Shown piece after piece: positions 1 through 9,094 of a stretch of 64,000 bases of DNA. The stretch covers positions 310,001 through 374,000 of the forward strand of contig NZ_SNUA01000002.1 in assembly GCF_004360225.1 (NCBI RefSeq), written 5' to 3'. The DNA is from Alcanivorax sp. 24. GTDB taxonomy: Bacteria > Pseudomonadota > Gammaproteobacteria > Pseudomonadales > Alcanivoracaceae. Within the stretch, counting starts at the first letter, position 1. Every line of letters starts with the position of its first letter. The position numbers and the translations under genes were made by a program. The notes beneath the pieces were generated by a model, which saw only the letters and a program-made list of their open reading frames with translations, ran no database searches and was not told where the DNA came from.

Positions 1-615
1 CAAAGTATTGAATCCTTTACCTTTCATGACTACGTGACCTCGGAAGGTGTCGATTTTGCGCACCATCAGTTGGCGCCAGGATTTATTCATACCAACCCGC
101 AGCCTGGAGAAGAAGCCCTGGGTATCGGCATGGACGGGATCAAGATTCCTGACGTGGGCAAGGATGTATACTTCGGCCTTGCCAGCGTGGAAGGTACCAG
201 TGCGAACCAGCATCAGGCATGGTACGTAGGAGATCAGGATGGTTTTGTTTTGCCCACATCCTCCACGGATTATGCCGCCGTGGCGCTGCTGGCGTTGCCT
301 ACAACCTCCGTCAACTCACCTGAAATTCTCACCGGTGAGTTGACGCTGAACGTTAGCGGCACGTCATCACTGTCTGGCACCTTGACCAATGGCAGCGGTG
401 CCACCCAAAACAACCTGCTTATTCAAGCAACCGGAAATGATGCCTTCAGCGGTACCTCTACTTATTACGTAGGTACCGGATCGGCTCCGTCCTCCAACGG
501 TTCGGTGACCGGCCACTTCTTTGGAAATGGTAGCACAGGCAATAGTGCGCTGGCGGGTGTGGCCGAAGGAAACTCTGTCGACTACGTCGCCTCCTTCGGT
601 GGCGTCCAGAAATAA
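1..615 (+). CDS. Slam-dependent (type XI) secreted cargo protein, 5' truncated by window edge
   Basis: The frame is open from base 1 to TAA at 613-615, so the N-terminus lies outside the window; 204 codons are visible. The C-terminal half is Gly/Ser/Thr-rich with alternating beta-strand patterning and ends VTGHFFGNG...LAGVAEG...VASFGG, which matches the closing strands of the TbpB-type beta-barrel found in Slam substrates and hemophilins (family knowledge). The visible N-terminal part (HHQLAPGFIHTNP, MDGIKIPDVGKDVYFG) would be the ligand-binding handle domain. A Slam gene follows 109 bases later, the usual cargo-Slam order. The likely role is a secreted or surface-tethered heme or iron-ligand binding protein. 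Whether it carries a lipobox cannot be seen, and the ligand is inferred only from context. Confidence 0.7.
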   Translation, partial: QSIESFTFHDYVTSEGVDFAHHQLAPGFIHTNPQPGEEALGIGMDGIKIPDVGKDVYFGLASVEGTSANQHQAWYVGDQDGFVLPTSSTDYAAVALLALPTTSVNSPEILTGELTLNVSGTSSLSGTLTNGSGATQNNLLIQATGNDAFSGTSTYYVGTGSAPSSNGSVTGHFFGNGSTGNSALAGVAEGNSVDYVASFGGVQK

Positions 616-689
616 CAGCAGCACCATTTTTTCCGAAAAGCCATGACATTCAGCCATTCGGGGTTTGCTTTGATTAATGAAGCCTTTCG

Positions 690-709
690 AACCTGCCTTC
701 GGGCAGGTT
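690..709 (+). terminator. Hairpin between cargo gene and Slam gene (attenuator-like)
   Basis: AACCTGCC - TTCG - GGCAGGTT is a perfect 8-bp stem closed by a stable TTCG tetraloop. It is followed by the pyrimidine-rich CCTTTCGTCTT instead of a pure T run. Its place between the cargo stop (615) and the Slam start (725) suggests partial termination, giving more cargo than translocon mRNA. The bases just before it (AGCCTTTCG) recur just before the equivalent hairpin of the second module at 11832. Confidence 0.6.
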
Positions 710-724
710 CCTTTCGTCTTCTGA

Positions 725-2203
725 ATGGATATTTCCCCCATGACCGTTCCTGGCTCCCTTTTCGTACGCGGCCTGATTGTGCTGCTGCTGGTTTTTGTCC
801 GCTTGAATGCCGAAGCGCAGCAGGACACGGCGGACCGCCTGTGGCAAGGCTCCGAGCGTCAATGGCGGCAGCAAAAAGAAGAGGCCGAGCCGGCGCCTCT
901 GGAGCAGCAGGAACAAGGCCCGGAAGGGCAGGCTCCGGTTATCGATTTGCCGCCGGGATTGAAGTTACAGCAATTGCTGTTCGCCATTCTCAATGCCGTC
1001 AATCGCAGGGACTGGGACGCCGCCGAGCGCTGGCTGCGCCTGTACGCCAGTATTCCTCAACACGATCCGGCACTGTTCGATTTCGTCGAAGCCGGCCGGG
1101 CGGCCGACCAGGGTCGCTATCGCGAGGCCGTGGCGGGGTACAAAAAGGTGCTTGAGAGCAACCCTGGGTTTACCCGGGGACGGCTGGATCTGGCCCGCGC
1201 CTTGTATGCCGACAATCGGTTGCGGGACGCTGAAACGTCGTTCCGTGCGTTGCGGGATATGCCCTTGCCGGAGCAGGTTCTGGATCATATCGATGACTAT
1301 CTTGGCGCGCTGGCTCAGCGCCGCCGTCCCCGTCTGTCCTTATCCCTTTCGGCGGTCCGTGAAGACAATGTGAACCGCGCTTCCACGGTGGTGGATGCGT
1401 GCGCTCTGGTGTTCCACGGCGTATGCCTTGCCAACAGGCCCGGGAAGGAGATCAGCGCCTCCGGTACCTATTTCGAAGGCACCCTGAACAAACTCTGGTC
1501 GCTGCCCGGCAATCACTCGGTGCTGTTGCGCAGTATCAACTACGGCAATGAATACCGGCATGGTGACGATTACGACAACCTGGTTTCCACCACTTACCTG
1601 GGATATCAGTACGCCAACGTCAGGACCCGCTTTCAACTTCTGCCTTTATTCGAATATGACCGCGAAGGCGGCCGCGACATTTATCAGGCGTTTGGAGTGC
1701 GGGCGGTGCTGGCCCGGCAATGGCGACAACGGACCGAACTTGAGCTGAGTTACGAGCATAAGGAGCGCGACTTTTCCTCGGCGCTGGACAGCCTGGAAGG
1801 TGACTCGCGCCGTCTTTCCGTGTTCGCCAATCATGCCCTGCGCCGTGATCTGATGATCTATGGTGGCCTGATCATGCATGACAGCGACGCGCGCCTGGAT
1901 ATGTTCGCCTACCGCGAGCGTATCGCCCGTTTCGGGGTGTACAAGGCCGTCGCTGATCTGGCCACGGTGAATCTGTCATACAGCTATCGCAAAAAAGTGG
2001 CCAAAGGTCGCCACGCCGTTTTCGCGCGGCGGCAACGTGACCATGAAGGCAGTGTCTATCTCAACATCACTCTGCCGCGTCTGGCCTGGCACGGAGTTAC
2101 CCCGGCCCTGAGCTACGAATATCGCGATAACCGCAGCAGTATCGCCCATGTCTATCGCTACAAGAAAAGCCGCGTGACGTTCGGTTTGAACAAGATTTTC
2201 TGA
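725..2203 (+). CDS. Slam-family outer-membrane translocon (surface lipoprotein assembly modulator, DUF560)
   Basis: 492 aa. Residues about 1-31 are a signal peptide (hydrophobic core GLIVLLLVFV, AEA cleavage site). A Q/E-rich linker follows, then TPR-like helices at about 80-190 (RRDWDAAERWLRLY, YREAVAGYKKVLESNPGFTRGRLDLARALY). From about 200 to the terminal Phe there is an amphipathic beta-barrel with a DNVNRAS entry motif. This is the Slam/DUF560 architecture: periplasmic TPRs plus a 14-strand barrel that exports a partner protein (type XI secretion). The cargo is encoded directly upstream. An in-frame ATG at 740 has a slightly better upstream GGAT and could be the true start. A second paralogue lies at 11870-13384 with low sequence similarity, so each probably serves its own cargo. 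Confidence 0.88.
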   Translation: MDISPMTVPGSLFVRGLIVLLLVFVRLNAEAQQDTADRLWQGSERQWRQQKEEAEPAPLEQQEQGPEGQAPVIDLPPGLKLQQLLFAILNAVNRRDWDAAERWLRLYASIPQHDPALFDFVEAGRAADQGRYREAVAGYKKVLESNPGFTRGRLDLARALYADNRLRDAETSFRALRDMPLPEQVLDHIDDYLGALAQRRRPRLSLSLSAVREDNVNRASTVVDACALVFHGVCLANRPGKEISASGTYFEGTLNKLWSLPGNHSVLLRSINYGNEYRHGDDYDNLVSTTYLGYQYANVRTRFQLLPLFEYDREGGRDIYQAFGVRAVLARQWRQRTELELSYEHKERDFSSALDSLEGDSRRLSVFANHALRRDLMIYGGLIMHDSDARLDMFAYRERIARFGVYKAVADLATVNLSYSYRKKVAKGRHAVFARRQRDHEGSVYLNITLPRLAWHGVTPALSYEYRDNRSSIAHVYRYKKSRVTFGLNKIF

Positions 2204-2231
2204 ATTTTTTTACCTGATGGAGAAACCGCTT

Positions 2232-3203
2232 ATGCAACGTTTGTGCTTAATTCTGCTTCCACTACTTCTCAGTGCCTGTATGTCCACGGCACAAGTCGAA
2301 ACCGCACCGGAGCCATGGCGGCTCAAACTGATCGACAGCGCGCCCACGGACTTCGAAAAGGCCCGCCAGGCGATCCTCAGCATGGTGGGGGAGTACCGGG
2401 TCACGTTCGCGTTCGAGGAAACCGAGGCGCTCACTTCGGGCTACCAGCTCAAGCCCGCCAAACAAAGCGATGCCTATGAGATGGTGCTGCTGGCGGAAGA
2501 CAGTGATACCCGGATCATTCTGCAGCACATCCTGGTGCACCGTGGCAGCGGCTTCGTGATCAAACATTGGCGCCAGGACTGGCGCTATGAAGCGCCCCGG
2601 CGTTTGCGGTTCACCGCCGATCAGACCTGGCGCCTGCGCCCGGTTTCCGCCGAGAAGACCAAGGGAGCCTGGACGCAGTGTGTTTACGAAGTCAGCGATG
2701 CACCGCGCTATTGCGGTACCGGCAGGTGGGATTTCGCCGGCGAGTATCCTACCTGGACGTCGGATCAAGGCTACCGGCCCTTGCCGCGACGCGAGTACAC
2801 CAAACGTGATGATTACAACGCCTTGGCGATCATCAACAGCCACACCATCCTGCCCGATGGCTGGAATCACGGGCAGGACAACGTCAAGGTGGTCCGTGAA
2901 GGGGAAACGGTGGTGTCGCGTATCGCCCGCGAAAAGGGGCTGAACACCTACCAGCGCATCAGTGGCTACAACTTCCGTCCGGGCTATCAGTATTGGGATG
3001 ATACCCAGGATTATTGGCGCCGCATCCGGGCTGAATGGGACCGTCGCATCGCCGCTGGTGACGGCGTGCGTCTGGATTACCCGGTGGACGGCATGAAGAT
3101 GATCATGAAAATGTACTGGCAGTCCGAAAAAGCCCGCAAGGGCAAGCCCGTCACCGACCAGGAGATTCAGGATCTGTTTGATCCGTGGGTCAAGGCGCCC
3201 TGA
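2232..3203 (+). CDS. DUF6607 family lipoprotein
   Basis: 323 aa from ATG 2232, preceded by GGAGAAAC; an ATG at 2217 would add five residues. The N-terminus is a lipoprotein signal (LILLPLLLSAC, lipobox Cys near residue 17). The body carries blocks I associate with DUF6607: EYRVTFAFEET near the start, LQHILV...VIKHWRQDWRYE, GTWTQ-like GAWTQCVYEV, RPLPRREYTKRDDYN and NSHTILPDGWNHGQDN. The family has no established biochemical role. It starts 28 bases after the Slam stop, on the same strand, so it is probably the last gene of the first Slam operon. Its position inside an iron/heme island suggests an envelope role in the same uptake process, which is inference. Confidence 0.75.
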   Translation: MQRLCLILLPLLLSACMSTAQVETAPEPWRLKLIDSAPTDFEKARQAILSMVGEYRVTFAFEETEALTSGYQLKPAKQSDAYEMVLLAEDSDTRIILQHILVHRGSGFVIKHWRQDWRYEAPRRLRFTADQTWRLRPVSAEKTKGAWTQCVYEVSDAPRYCGTGRWDFAGEYPTWTSDQGYRPLPRREYTKRDDYNALAIINSHTILPDGWNHGQDNVKVVREGETVVSRIAREKGLNTYQRISGYNFRPGYQYWDDTQDYWRRIRAEWDRRIAAGDGVRLDYPVDGMKMIMKMYWQSEKARKGKPVTDQEIQDLFDPWVKAP

Positions 3204-3252
3204 GCGAGCGCCTCGTCATGCGGCAACGGTGGAGCTGTGCGCGATTTATTGC

Positions 3253-4254
3253 TCAGCCCGCCGATATCCGCAATTGCCTTGGTGTAACCCCATACTTGCG
3301 TTTAATCGCGGAGGAAAAGTTGGCCGTGTTGCTGTACCCGGCGATGGTGGCGGCCTGGCTGATACTGACGCCGTCCCGTTGAATGGCGAGCACCGCCCGG
3401 CTCAAGCGGGCATCTCGAATATAACCACCGACGTTGGTGCCAAAGGCGCGGTGAAAGTTACGCTGCAGGGTGCTGACGCTCATACCGAATTGTTTGGCGA
3501 TATCAGCGATTGTCAGATCTTCCGGGTAATGAGTATCCAGGTAATTCCGGATCCGCTCGAGCCGTTCGAATTCGCGCTCGGAAATATCCATGTTGGATGC
3601 GGATGGCAAAGTCACCGGATCTTCGATCAGGCTGTTCAACCCTTCCATGATTAAGGTGATGCAGCGGTTTTCCAGATAGAGTCTCTCCAATGGGGTTTGT
3701 GGCGGGACGCCGTCGATGATCTGGCGGGCGACGGTCAGGGCGTGAGGGGAGGGGGTCCATAGTTTGGTTGCCAGGTGTGTGCTGATGAAGCGGTGTACCG
3801 CCGGCCAGGCCCGGTCCGGATTGTCCAGATTGTAATATAGCCATTCCGGTGTGAACGTGAGGCTGACGGCTTTCTCCCTTCGTCGTGGACTGCTGCGCTT
3901 GAGGAATCGTGCAGCCGTGGTCAGCGCCACCAGGGAAGCCTGATTCCGGTTGTCCGCTTGCTCTCCAATAGGGAGGCGCTGCTGGTCGAACTGAATATCC
4001 GGTGCACCTTCGATCGCCACCGCGAGTTTGATACCGGGATAGACAACACTCTCCGTGACATTGCGGAACAGCTCTTCGATATCCACGGTATGCAGAACCA
4101 GCCCTTTCCGTAATGGTATGACGTGAAATCGGCCAAGAAGCTTGGGGTGGCTCTGCTCATGGCTCGAGTTTTTCAGTCGATTGGAATGGCAAAGGGGCCA
4201 TGACAGGCACGAAATATCATGCTGGCTGATTGTGCGGGGTACCTTCTCCGTCAT
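3253..4254 (-). CDS. AraC-family transcriptional regulator, PchR-like
   Basis: 333 aa. The start chosen is ATG 4254, because AGGGAGGGA sits at proper distance; an ATG at 4260 is too close to it and an upstream ATG at 4302 lacks a site. The C-terminal ~100 residues hold two helix-turn-helix motifs of AraC/XylS type (LTIADIAKQFGMSVSTLQRNFHRAFG and SISQAATIAGYSNTANFSSAIKRKYGVTPRQLR). The N-terminal region resembles the ligand domain of PchR/YbtA-type regulators, which sense ferric siderophores in the cytoplasm and activate a divergent receptor gene. The receptor gene starts about 315 bases away on the opposite strand, the classical arrangement. The siderophore recognised is unknown. Confidence 0.82.
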   Translation of the reverse strand: MTEKVPRTISQHDISCLSWPLCHSNRLKNSSHEQSHPKLLGRFHVIPLRKGLVLHTVDIEELFRNVTESVVYPGIKLAVAIEGAPDIQFDQQRLPIGEQADNRNQASLVALTTAARFLKRSSPRRREKAVSLTFTPEWLYYNLDNPDRAWPAVHRFISTHLATKLWTPSPHALTVARQIIDGVPPQTPLERLYLENRCITLIMEGLNSLIEDPVTLPSASNMDISEREFERLERIRNYLDTHYPEDLTIADIAKQFGMSVSTLQRNFHRAFGTNVGGYIRDARLSRAVLAIQRDGVSISQAATIAGYSNTANFSSAIKRKYGVTPRQLRISAG

Positions 4255-4302
4255 CCTCATTCCCTCCCTTATTTTGCTGGCGGTTCCTGGATAGTGGTCC
4301 AA

Positions 4303-4568
4303 GCCAGCCGTGCGCTCCCAGGCATCAGGTCAATTTGCAGTGCGCTCTGATTTTTTACTGATTACATAGGCGCCACGGACTTCTTGCGGTTAAAGAAGCC
4401 GGAGTCCTGAATATTGACCGTTTTGAAAAACAAAAAGATTTTTAATGAAAACTATTCTCATTTGAGGATGCTAGCCTAGCTCTCCGAATCCATCAAGAGT
4501 TTGCCTTGTTCAATCCGTGCGCGATGGCGGGCGACTATCGCGGTTATTGTATATAAGAGTTGCACTAT
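4303..4568. promoter_or_regulatory. Divergent control region between regulator and TonB receptor
   Basis: These 266 bases lie between the PchR-like gene and the receptor gene and must hold both promoters. A strong Fur-box match is at 4444-4462 (separate entry). A short inverted repeat CTTCTT/AAGAAG lies near 4380-4398 and could be an AraC-type operator; that is only a suggestion. No clear -35/-10 pair could be assigned. Confidence 0.55.
4444..4462 (+). promoter_or_regulatory. Fur box upstream of TonB-dependent receptor
   Basis: AATGAAAACTATTCTCATT is a 19-base, near-palindromic match to the gammaproteobacterial Fur consensus of inverted TGAnAATnATTnTCA halves. It lies about 107 bases upstream of the receptor ATG. 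A sister site with 17 of 19 identical bases precedes the second cargo gene at 10895. It predicts iron repression of the receptor. Confidence 0.8.
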
Positions 4569-7073
4569 ATGTCTCAGTTGGTGAAGTTCAGGATGGCCGC
4601 CAGGCCGTTCCTGCCTGTCTGTTTTTCCTGGTTGGGATTGTTGGGGCCGCTTGTCTCCACGGCCGCGATGGCGGATGAGCCCGAGGCGGCCACCGCCGCG
4701 GAACAACAGGAGCAGGCTCGGGGTCGGGGCCCGGAAGGCTCAACGGTGGAACCGGGGGATGTTCATGTGCTCCAGGGGGTCACCGTTCAAGGCAGTTACT
4801 CCGGCGCCCCCACCGTCCAGGAGGAAGCCGCCACCAGCTACACCGTGCGCCGTTCCAGCAACGCCACCAAGCTGGACTTGTCGATCAAGGAAACGCCGCA
4901 AAGTCTGACCATTATCACTGAAAAGCAGATTCAGGATCAGAATCTGACCCAGGTGGCCGACGTGCTCAAGGTCACCCCCGGTATCTCGGTGCAGGAATAC
5001 GGGGTGCCCGGGGCGGGGCGGGCGAGTTACTACGCCCGCGGTTACGAGATCGATAATTTCCAGATCGACGGCATGCCCACGGCGGCCAGTATGTTCGGTG
5101 GCGCCGATTTGATGGGCAGCATGGACAGCGCCATCTACGAGCGGGTGGAGATCATTCGTGGCTCCACCGGCCTGACCACCGGCACCGGCGACCCTTCCGC
5201 CAGCATCAACTTCGTGCGCAAGCGCCCCCATTGTGATCCCAAGCGGCGCCTGAACCTGAGTTACGGCACCTGGAGCCGGGCCCGCACCGAACTGGATGTG
5301 AACCAGCCGTTGCTGGAGGACTGCCGCTTGCGGGGCCGTTTTGTCGGCGTTTACTCCGAGGGCGAGCACTGGATGGACCGGGTCGAGGACGAGACCAGCG
5401 TGCTGTACGGCATGCTGGAAGCGGACCTGACCTGGAACACCACGCTCTGGGCGGGCTTCCACCGGTTCGAGAAATGGGTGGACGACGCCACCCCCCACGG
5501 CACCGACCTGACCAACAACAGCGGCGGCATCTATGATCTGGTCGATGCCAAGGGCCGTGCCTTCAACGCCGCCACCCAGTGGTCCTACGCCTCCCAGGAG
5601 GTGGAGCAGTACTTCGCCGGCATTGGCCATTACTTCAATGACGACTGGCGGCTCAATGTCAATTACCAATACACCGAGGCCACGCCCGACCGGGTTTACG
5701 GCATGGTCGGCGCCGACTATTACGACACCGTCAATCAACTGGCCAGCTTTACCTACGGGCGTATCCAGAACGACAACGAAGTGCACAACGTGGATGTGAC
5801 CCTGACCGGCAAATTCCGGTTCCTGGGTCGCGATGCCCAGATTGCCACCGGTTTCAGCGGTTTCCGCTCCGAGATTCTCGAACCTGCCCGGGAAACCCAG
5901 GAGGGCAACCCGATCAGCCTTGATAACTGGAATGATGGCGATATTCCTTTACCCAAAGTGCCCGGCACCGATTACTACGTGGTCGATGGCCATGGCATTC
6001 TCAACAAAACCAAGGAAGAGCAGTACGGCGCTTTCTTCAGCACCAAGTTCAACCCCAGCGAACGGCTCACCGCCATCCTTGGTGTCCGCTATCACAAATA
6101 TGACATGGGCATTCGCCGTTACTACTACAACGGCTGCAGCGGTGCCGTTGGCCTTTATTACGAGTGTGACGGGGTCGGCGAGCAGTATTCCCACGAGCAC
6201 GTGGATTACCCGGAACGGTATATCCCCTACGCGGGGCTGGTGTTCGCGCTGACGCCGCGCACCTCGATGTACGCCAGCTATACCGGCATCCACAAGATTC
6301 AGCAGGAATCCCGGGGCATCTCCGCCAGGGTGATCGAGGAGGGCGGTGGCGGCATCCCGGTGATCGCGGTGGCGCCCAAGAAGGGCAATACCCTGGAATT
6401 GGGGGTAAAAAGCGCGCTCAACGACGATCGCCTCAATCTGCAGGCGGCGGTGTTTCGCATGGAAGAGAAGGACGTGGCCTATAGCCTGCCAAGCTGGAAG
6501 GCCACCGTCACCGAAATCGTCAATGGCGAGGAGAAAACCTACTACCTGGTCTGCAATAACCCCTACAACCCCTATTCGGATTGCCAGCCGGCGGGGGTCA
6601 TCGACGGCCTCACCACCATGGGGGCGGAGCTGTCCATCGCCGGCCAGATCAACGACCGCTGGATGATCAACGCCGGCTACACCTATTTGCACCTGGATTC
6701 CCCGGGCTATTCCGAGGAGTTGGGCTATGACCCCTATGAAACCCTCGACCGCCAGGGTTTCAACAGCCCCAAACACAGCTTCAGCCTGTTCACCAGCTAC
6801 GCGCTGCACCGGGATTTCACCGTCGGCGGCGGCGTGAGCTGGAAGAGCCGGACAAAAAAATACGGCGGCGGCACCTGGACCGGCGAGGTGGCCGAGTACG
6901 TCCAGGGCTCCTATGCGGTGGTGGACCTGATGGCGCGCTACCGGCTCAACCGCGTCATGACCCTGGGGCTGAACGTGGGCAACCTGTTCGACGAGACCTA
7001 CCTGGCCAATGACCGCGCCAGCTACTACGGCGCCCCACGAAGTATCACCGCGTCGCTCAGCGCCACCTTTTAG
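4569..7073 (+). CDS. TonB-dependent siderophore receptor
   Basis: 834 aa from ATG 4569 (AAGAG upstream; an in-frame TTG lies at 4560). A signal peptide ends near AAMADEPE. The plug domain (about 85-230) shows KLDLSIKETPQSLTIITEKQIQDQ, VADVLKVTPGISV, ARGYEIDNFQIDGMP and the plug end YERVEIIRGSTGLTTGTGDPSASINFVRKRP, all typical of FhuE/FpvA/FoxA-type receptors. The 22-strand barrel ends NVGNLFDETYLANDR...ASLSATF with the C-terminal Phe. No N-terminal secretin (STN) signalling domain is visible, so it is not a transducer coupled to a sigma/anti-sigma pair, in line with control by the adjacent PchR-like regulator and Fur. The ligand is unknown; a hydroxamate or other xenosiderophore is plausible. 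Confidence 0.92.
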   Translation: MSQLVKFRMAARPFLPVCFSWLGLLGPLVSTAAMADEPEAATAAEQQEQARGRGPEGSTVEPGDVHVLQGVTVQGSYSGAPTVQEEAATSYTVRRSSNATKLDLSIKETPQSLTIITEKQIQDQNLTQVADVLKVTPGISVQEYGVPGAGRASYYARGYEIDNFQIDGMPTAASMFGGADLMGSMDSAIYERVEIIRGSTGLTTGTGDPSASINFVRKRPHCDPKRRLNLSYGTWSRARTELDVNQPLLEDCRLRGRFVGVYSEGEHWMDRVEDETSVLYGMLEADLTWNTTLWAGFHRFEKWVDDATPHGTDLTNNSGGIYDLVDAKGRAFNAATQWSYASQEVEQYFAGIGHYFNDDWRLNVNYQYTEATPDRVYGMVGADYYDTVNQLASFTYGRIQNDNEVHNVDVTLTGKFRFLGRDAQIATGFSGFRSEILEPARETQEGNPISLDNWNDGDIPLPKVPGTDYYVVDGHGILNKTKEEQYGAFFSTKFNPSERLTAILGVRYHKYDMGIRRYYYNGCSGAVGLYYECDGVGEQYSHEHVDYPERYIPYAGLVFALTPRTSMYASYTGIHKIQQESRGISARVIEEGGGGIPVIAVAPKKGNTLELGVKSALNDDRLNLQAAVFRMEEKDVAYSLPSWKATVTEIVNGEEKTYYLVCNNPYNPYSDCQPAGVIDGLTTMGAELSIAGQINDRWMINAGYTYLHLDSPGYSEELGYDPYETLDRQGFNSPKHSFSLFTSYALHRDFTVGGGVSWKSRTKKYGGGTWTGEVAEYVQGSYAVVDLMARYRLNRVMTLGLNVGNLFDETYLANDRASYYGAPRSITASLSATF

Positions 7074-7090
7074 CCGCCAAGGAACCGATC

Positions 7091-9052
7091 ATGATGTCAT
7101 TACGTTTATCCCGATTCCGCCCCGGTGTTCTGGCCGCCCTGGGGTTGCCGATGCTGCTGCTGGCCTGTGCCGGGGGCGACGGCGACAGCGCCTGGCGCGG
7201 CGACGACGGCGGTTATGAGGACGATCCGGTAACCGGTGGCCCGTCGCAGTGCCGGCTGGCCGAGGCCCCGGCCAGCGGCCTCACCCTCAAGGTGTGCGAC
7301 CTGCCGGAAAACGCCACCCTGGAACTGATTCACCAGGTCTCGGGCGTGACCGACACGGTGACCCTCACCGGCACCGGGGAAAGAACCCTGAGCCATACGC
7401 TGGACGCGCTGCGCGAGGACGACGTGCTGCGCCTCGGCGCGGCGCGGGTGCCGGCCCCGCAGCGCTACCTGGTGACCTGCGATTTCGAGGGCGCGGCGGC
7501 GGGCACCGAACAAGGGGGCGATGGCGGCCTGAACATCACCGGCGACGCCAATGGCCAGGTGCAGACCGTGCTGTGCGGCCGCACCTGGCTGGCGAGTCAG
7601 ACGGATATCAGCGCCGCGGATATTCCCGCGGAGGTAAGGAACGAGACAAACCGCGTGGCTCTGCTGCGCATCAACGTGGACACGGGGCGGGTGCGCTGGC
7701 TCCAGGACCCGGACGGCGGGCGGGTGCGCGATGCCAACGGCTATCAGAACCAGGTTTACGACCATTACGCTGGCGGGCGCTATGTGCTGTTCAATGGCGT
7801 CGATCCCGCCGACCCACAGGCCTTGAACAGGTCGCTCTGGTCCACCGATGGTACTAATGGGGGCAGTGCCCTGGTGCGCTTCCCGCCGGATAACCAAACC
7901 GCACTGATGGTCACTAACAGAGGGCAATCCATCGTGCTCGGTGATCCGGAATTGGCGTATTTCATCGCTTATTTCGACTCTGGTGACATCGGCTCCTATG
8001 TGTCCGATGGCACCAGCGAGGGTACCCGGAGCGATGAATTGCTGGATTTCGGCGGTGAGTCCAGCGGTCACGCTCTCTTGGGAAGCCGGGTGTTGGCTTC
8101 CCAGGAAAATGCCGGTGGTGATAGCCGGACCTTCTCCCTGCTGGCCAAGGACATCGACAGTGGCGAGATCACCACGCTGAAATCCGATTTCACCAACTAT
8201 CCGATGGGGCCGCAGGCCGGCATTCCTTATTTCGTGGGCGAGCGGATGTATTTCAGAGCCCGCGACGCTGGCGGCTTTTGGCTCTGGGTCACCGATGGCA
8301 CGGTGGCCGGCACGCGGCCAGTCTCGGACATGATTATGGAGAGCCTGACTCCGTTCCAGGGGGCGCTGTACTTCATTGCCAGGGAAGGCGGCCAAAATGA
8401 TGACGCCCAGCTTTGGAAGATCGATGGCGACGGCGAGCTGGTGCGGCTGTTTGATATCGGCGCCGACGCAAGCAACCTGGGGGTGATCGATCTGGTGGCC
8501 ACCCGTGAGGCCCTGTTCTTCAGCGTCAATCTGGAATTCGTCAGTCGTTCCCCGGTCAGCGCCCTGTACGTCAGCGACGGCACCGAGGCCGGTACCCGCC
8601 GCCTGCGCGATGATCTTATGCCCGCCACCACCCAGCCACAGAATGGCGCCCCCCCCACCAATTGGGCTCGCTATATCACCGGCCTGCATGTGGTCGGCGA
8701 CCGGGTGGTGTTCGGCGACAACCACAGCGCCGGGCGGGACCCGACCAACCGGGTCTGGGTCACCGACGGCACCGACGAGGGCACAGCGCGGCTGTTCCCC
8801 AACGCCGAGCGCAGCCCGATCCACAGCGCCTCCGCCTGCGCTCTGGGCTTGTGTCAGGCCTTCGAGCCGATCTCTCTGGGCGGCGCCTATCTGCTTTTCC
8901 GCGCCTGGCGGGTGCTGGACGCCGGCCAGGCCGGCCAGCAAGGGGAGCTCACGTTCTGGCTCAGCGACGGCACCGTGACCGGCACCTACCGGCTAAGGGC
9001 CCAGGACGGGCAGTTGTTCAGCCATCCCTATTCCACCGTTGGGGGCGAATAA
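7091..9052 (+). CDS. Lipoprotein with SDGTxxGT repeats (predicted beta-propeller-like), copy 1
   Basis: 653 aa; AAGGA lies 7 bases before the ATG. The N-terminus is a lipoprotein signal (GLPMLLLACAGG, lipobox Cys). A ~200-residue beta-rich region contains the pair SQCRLAEAP...CDLPENA. At least five copies of a W/YVSDGTxxGTR-type repeat follow through the rest (SDGTSEGTR, TDGTVAGTRP, SDGTEAGTRR, TDGTDEGTAR, SDGTVTGTYR). This ELWxSDGTxxGT repeat occurs in secreted beta-propeller-like proteins; no enzymatic motif is seen. The gene starts 17 bases after the receptor stop and is followed by a diverged copy of itself, so all three are probably co-transcribed. A surface-exposed accessory of the receptor is a reasonable inference, but its function is not known. 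Confidence 0.75.
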   Translation: MMSLRLSRFRPGVLAALGLPMLLLACAGGDGDSAWRGDDGGYEDDPVTGGPSQCRLAEAPASGLTLKVCDLPENATLELIHQVSGVTDTVTLTGTGERTLSHTLDALREDDVLRLGAARVPAPQRYLVTCDFEGAAAGTEQGGDGGLNITGDANGQVQTVLCGRTWLASQTDISAADIPAEVRNETNRVALLRINVDTGRVRWLQDPDGGRVRDANGYQNQVYDHYAGGRYVLFNGVDPADPQALNRSLWSTDGTNGGSALVRFPPDNQTALMVTNRGQSIVLGDPELAYFIAYFDSGDIGSYVSDGTSEGTRSDELLDFGGESSGHALLGSRVLASQENAGGDSRTFSLLAKDIDSGEITTLKSDFTNYPMGPQAGIPYFVGERMYFRARDAGGFWLWVTDGTVAGTRPVSDMIMESLTPFQGALYFIAREGGQNDDAQLWKIDGDGELVRLFDIGADASNLGVIDLVATREALFFSVNLEFVSRSPVSALYVSDGTEAGTRRLRDDLMPATTQPQNGAPPTNWARYITGLHVVGDRVVFGDNHSAGRDPTNRVWVTDGTDEGTARLFPNAERSPIHSASACALGLCQAFEPISLGGAYLLFRAWRVLDAGQAGQQGELTFWLSDGTVTGTYRLRAQDGQLFSHPYSTVGGE

Positions 9053-9094
9053 GGCTCTGGCGTTTCGATGATTGGCAAACCAAAGGAAACCGCG

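Noticed and set aside
7106-8941. 611-codon open frame on the minus strand
   Set aside because: It lies fully opposite a lipoprotein gene with clear signal and repeats; low-complexity composition (Gly, Ala, His, Gln, Arg) is typical of antisense frames in high-GC DNA.
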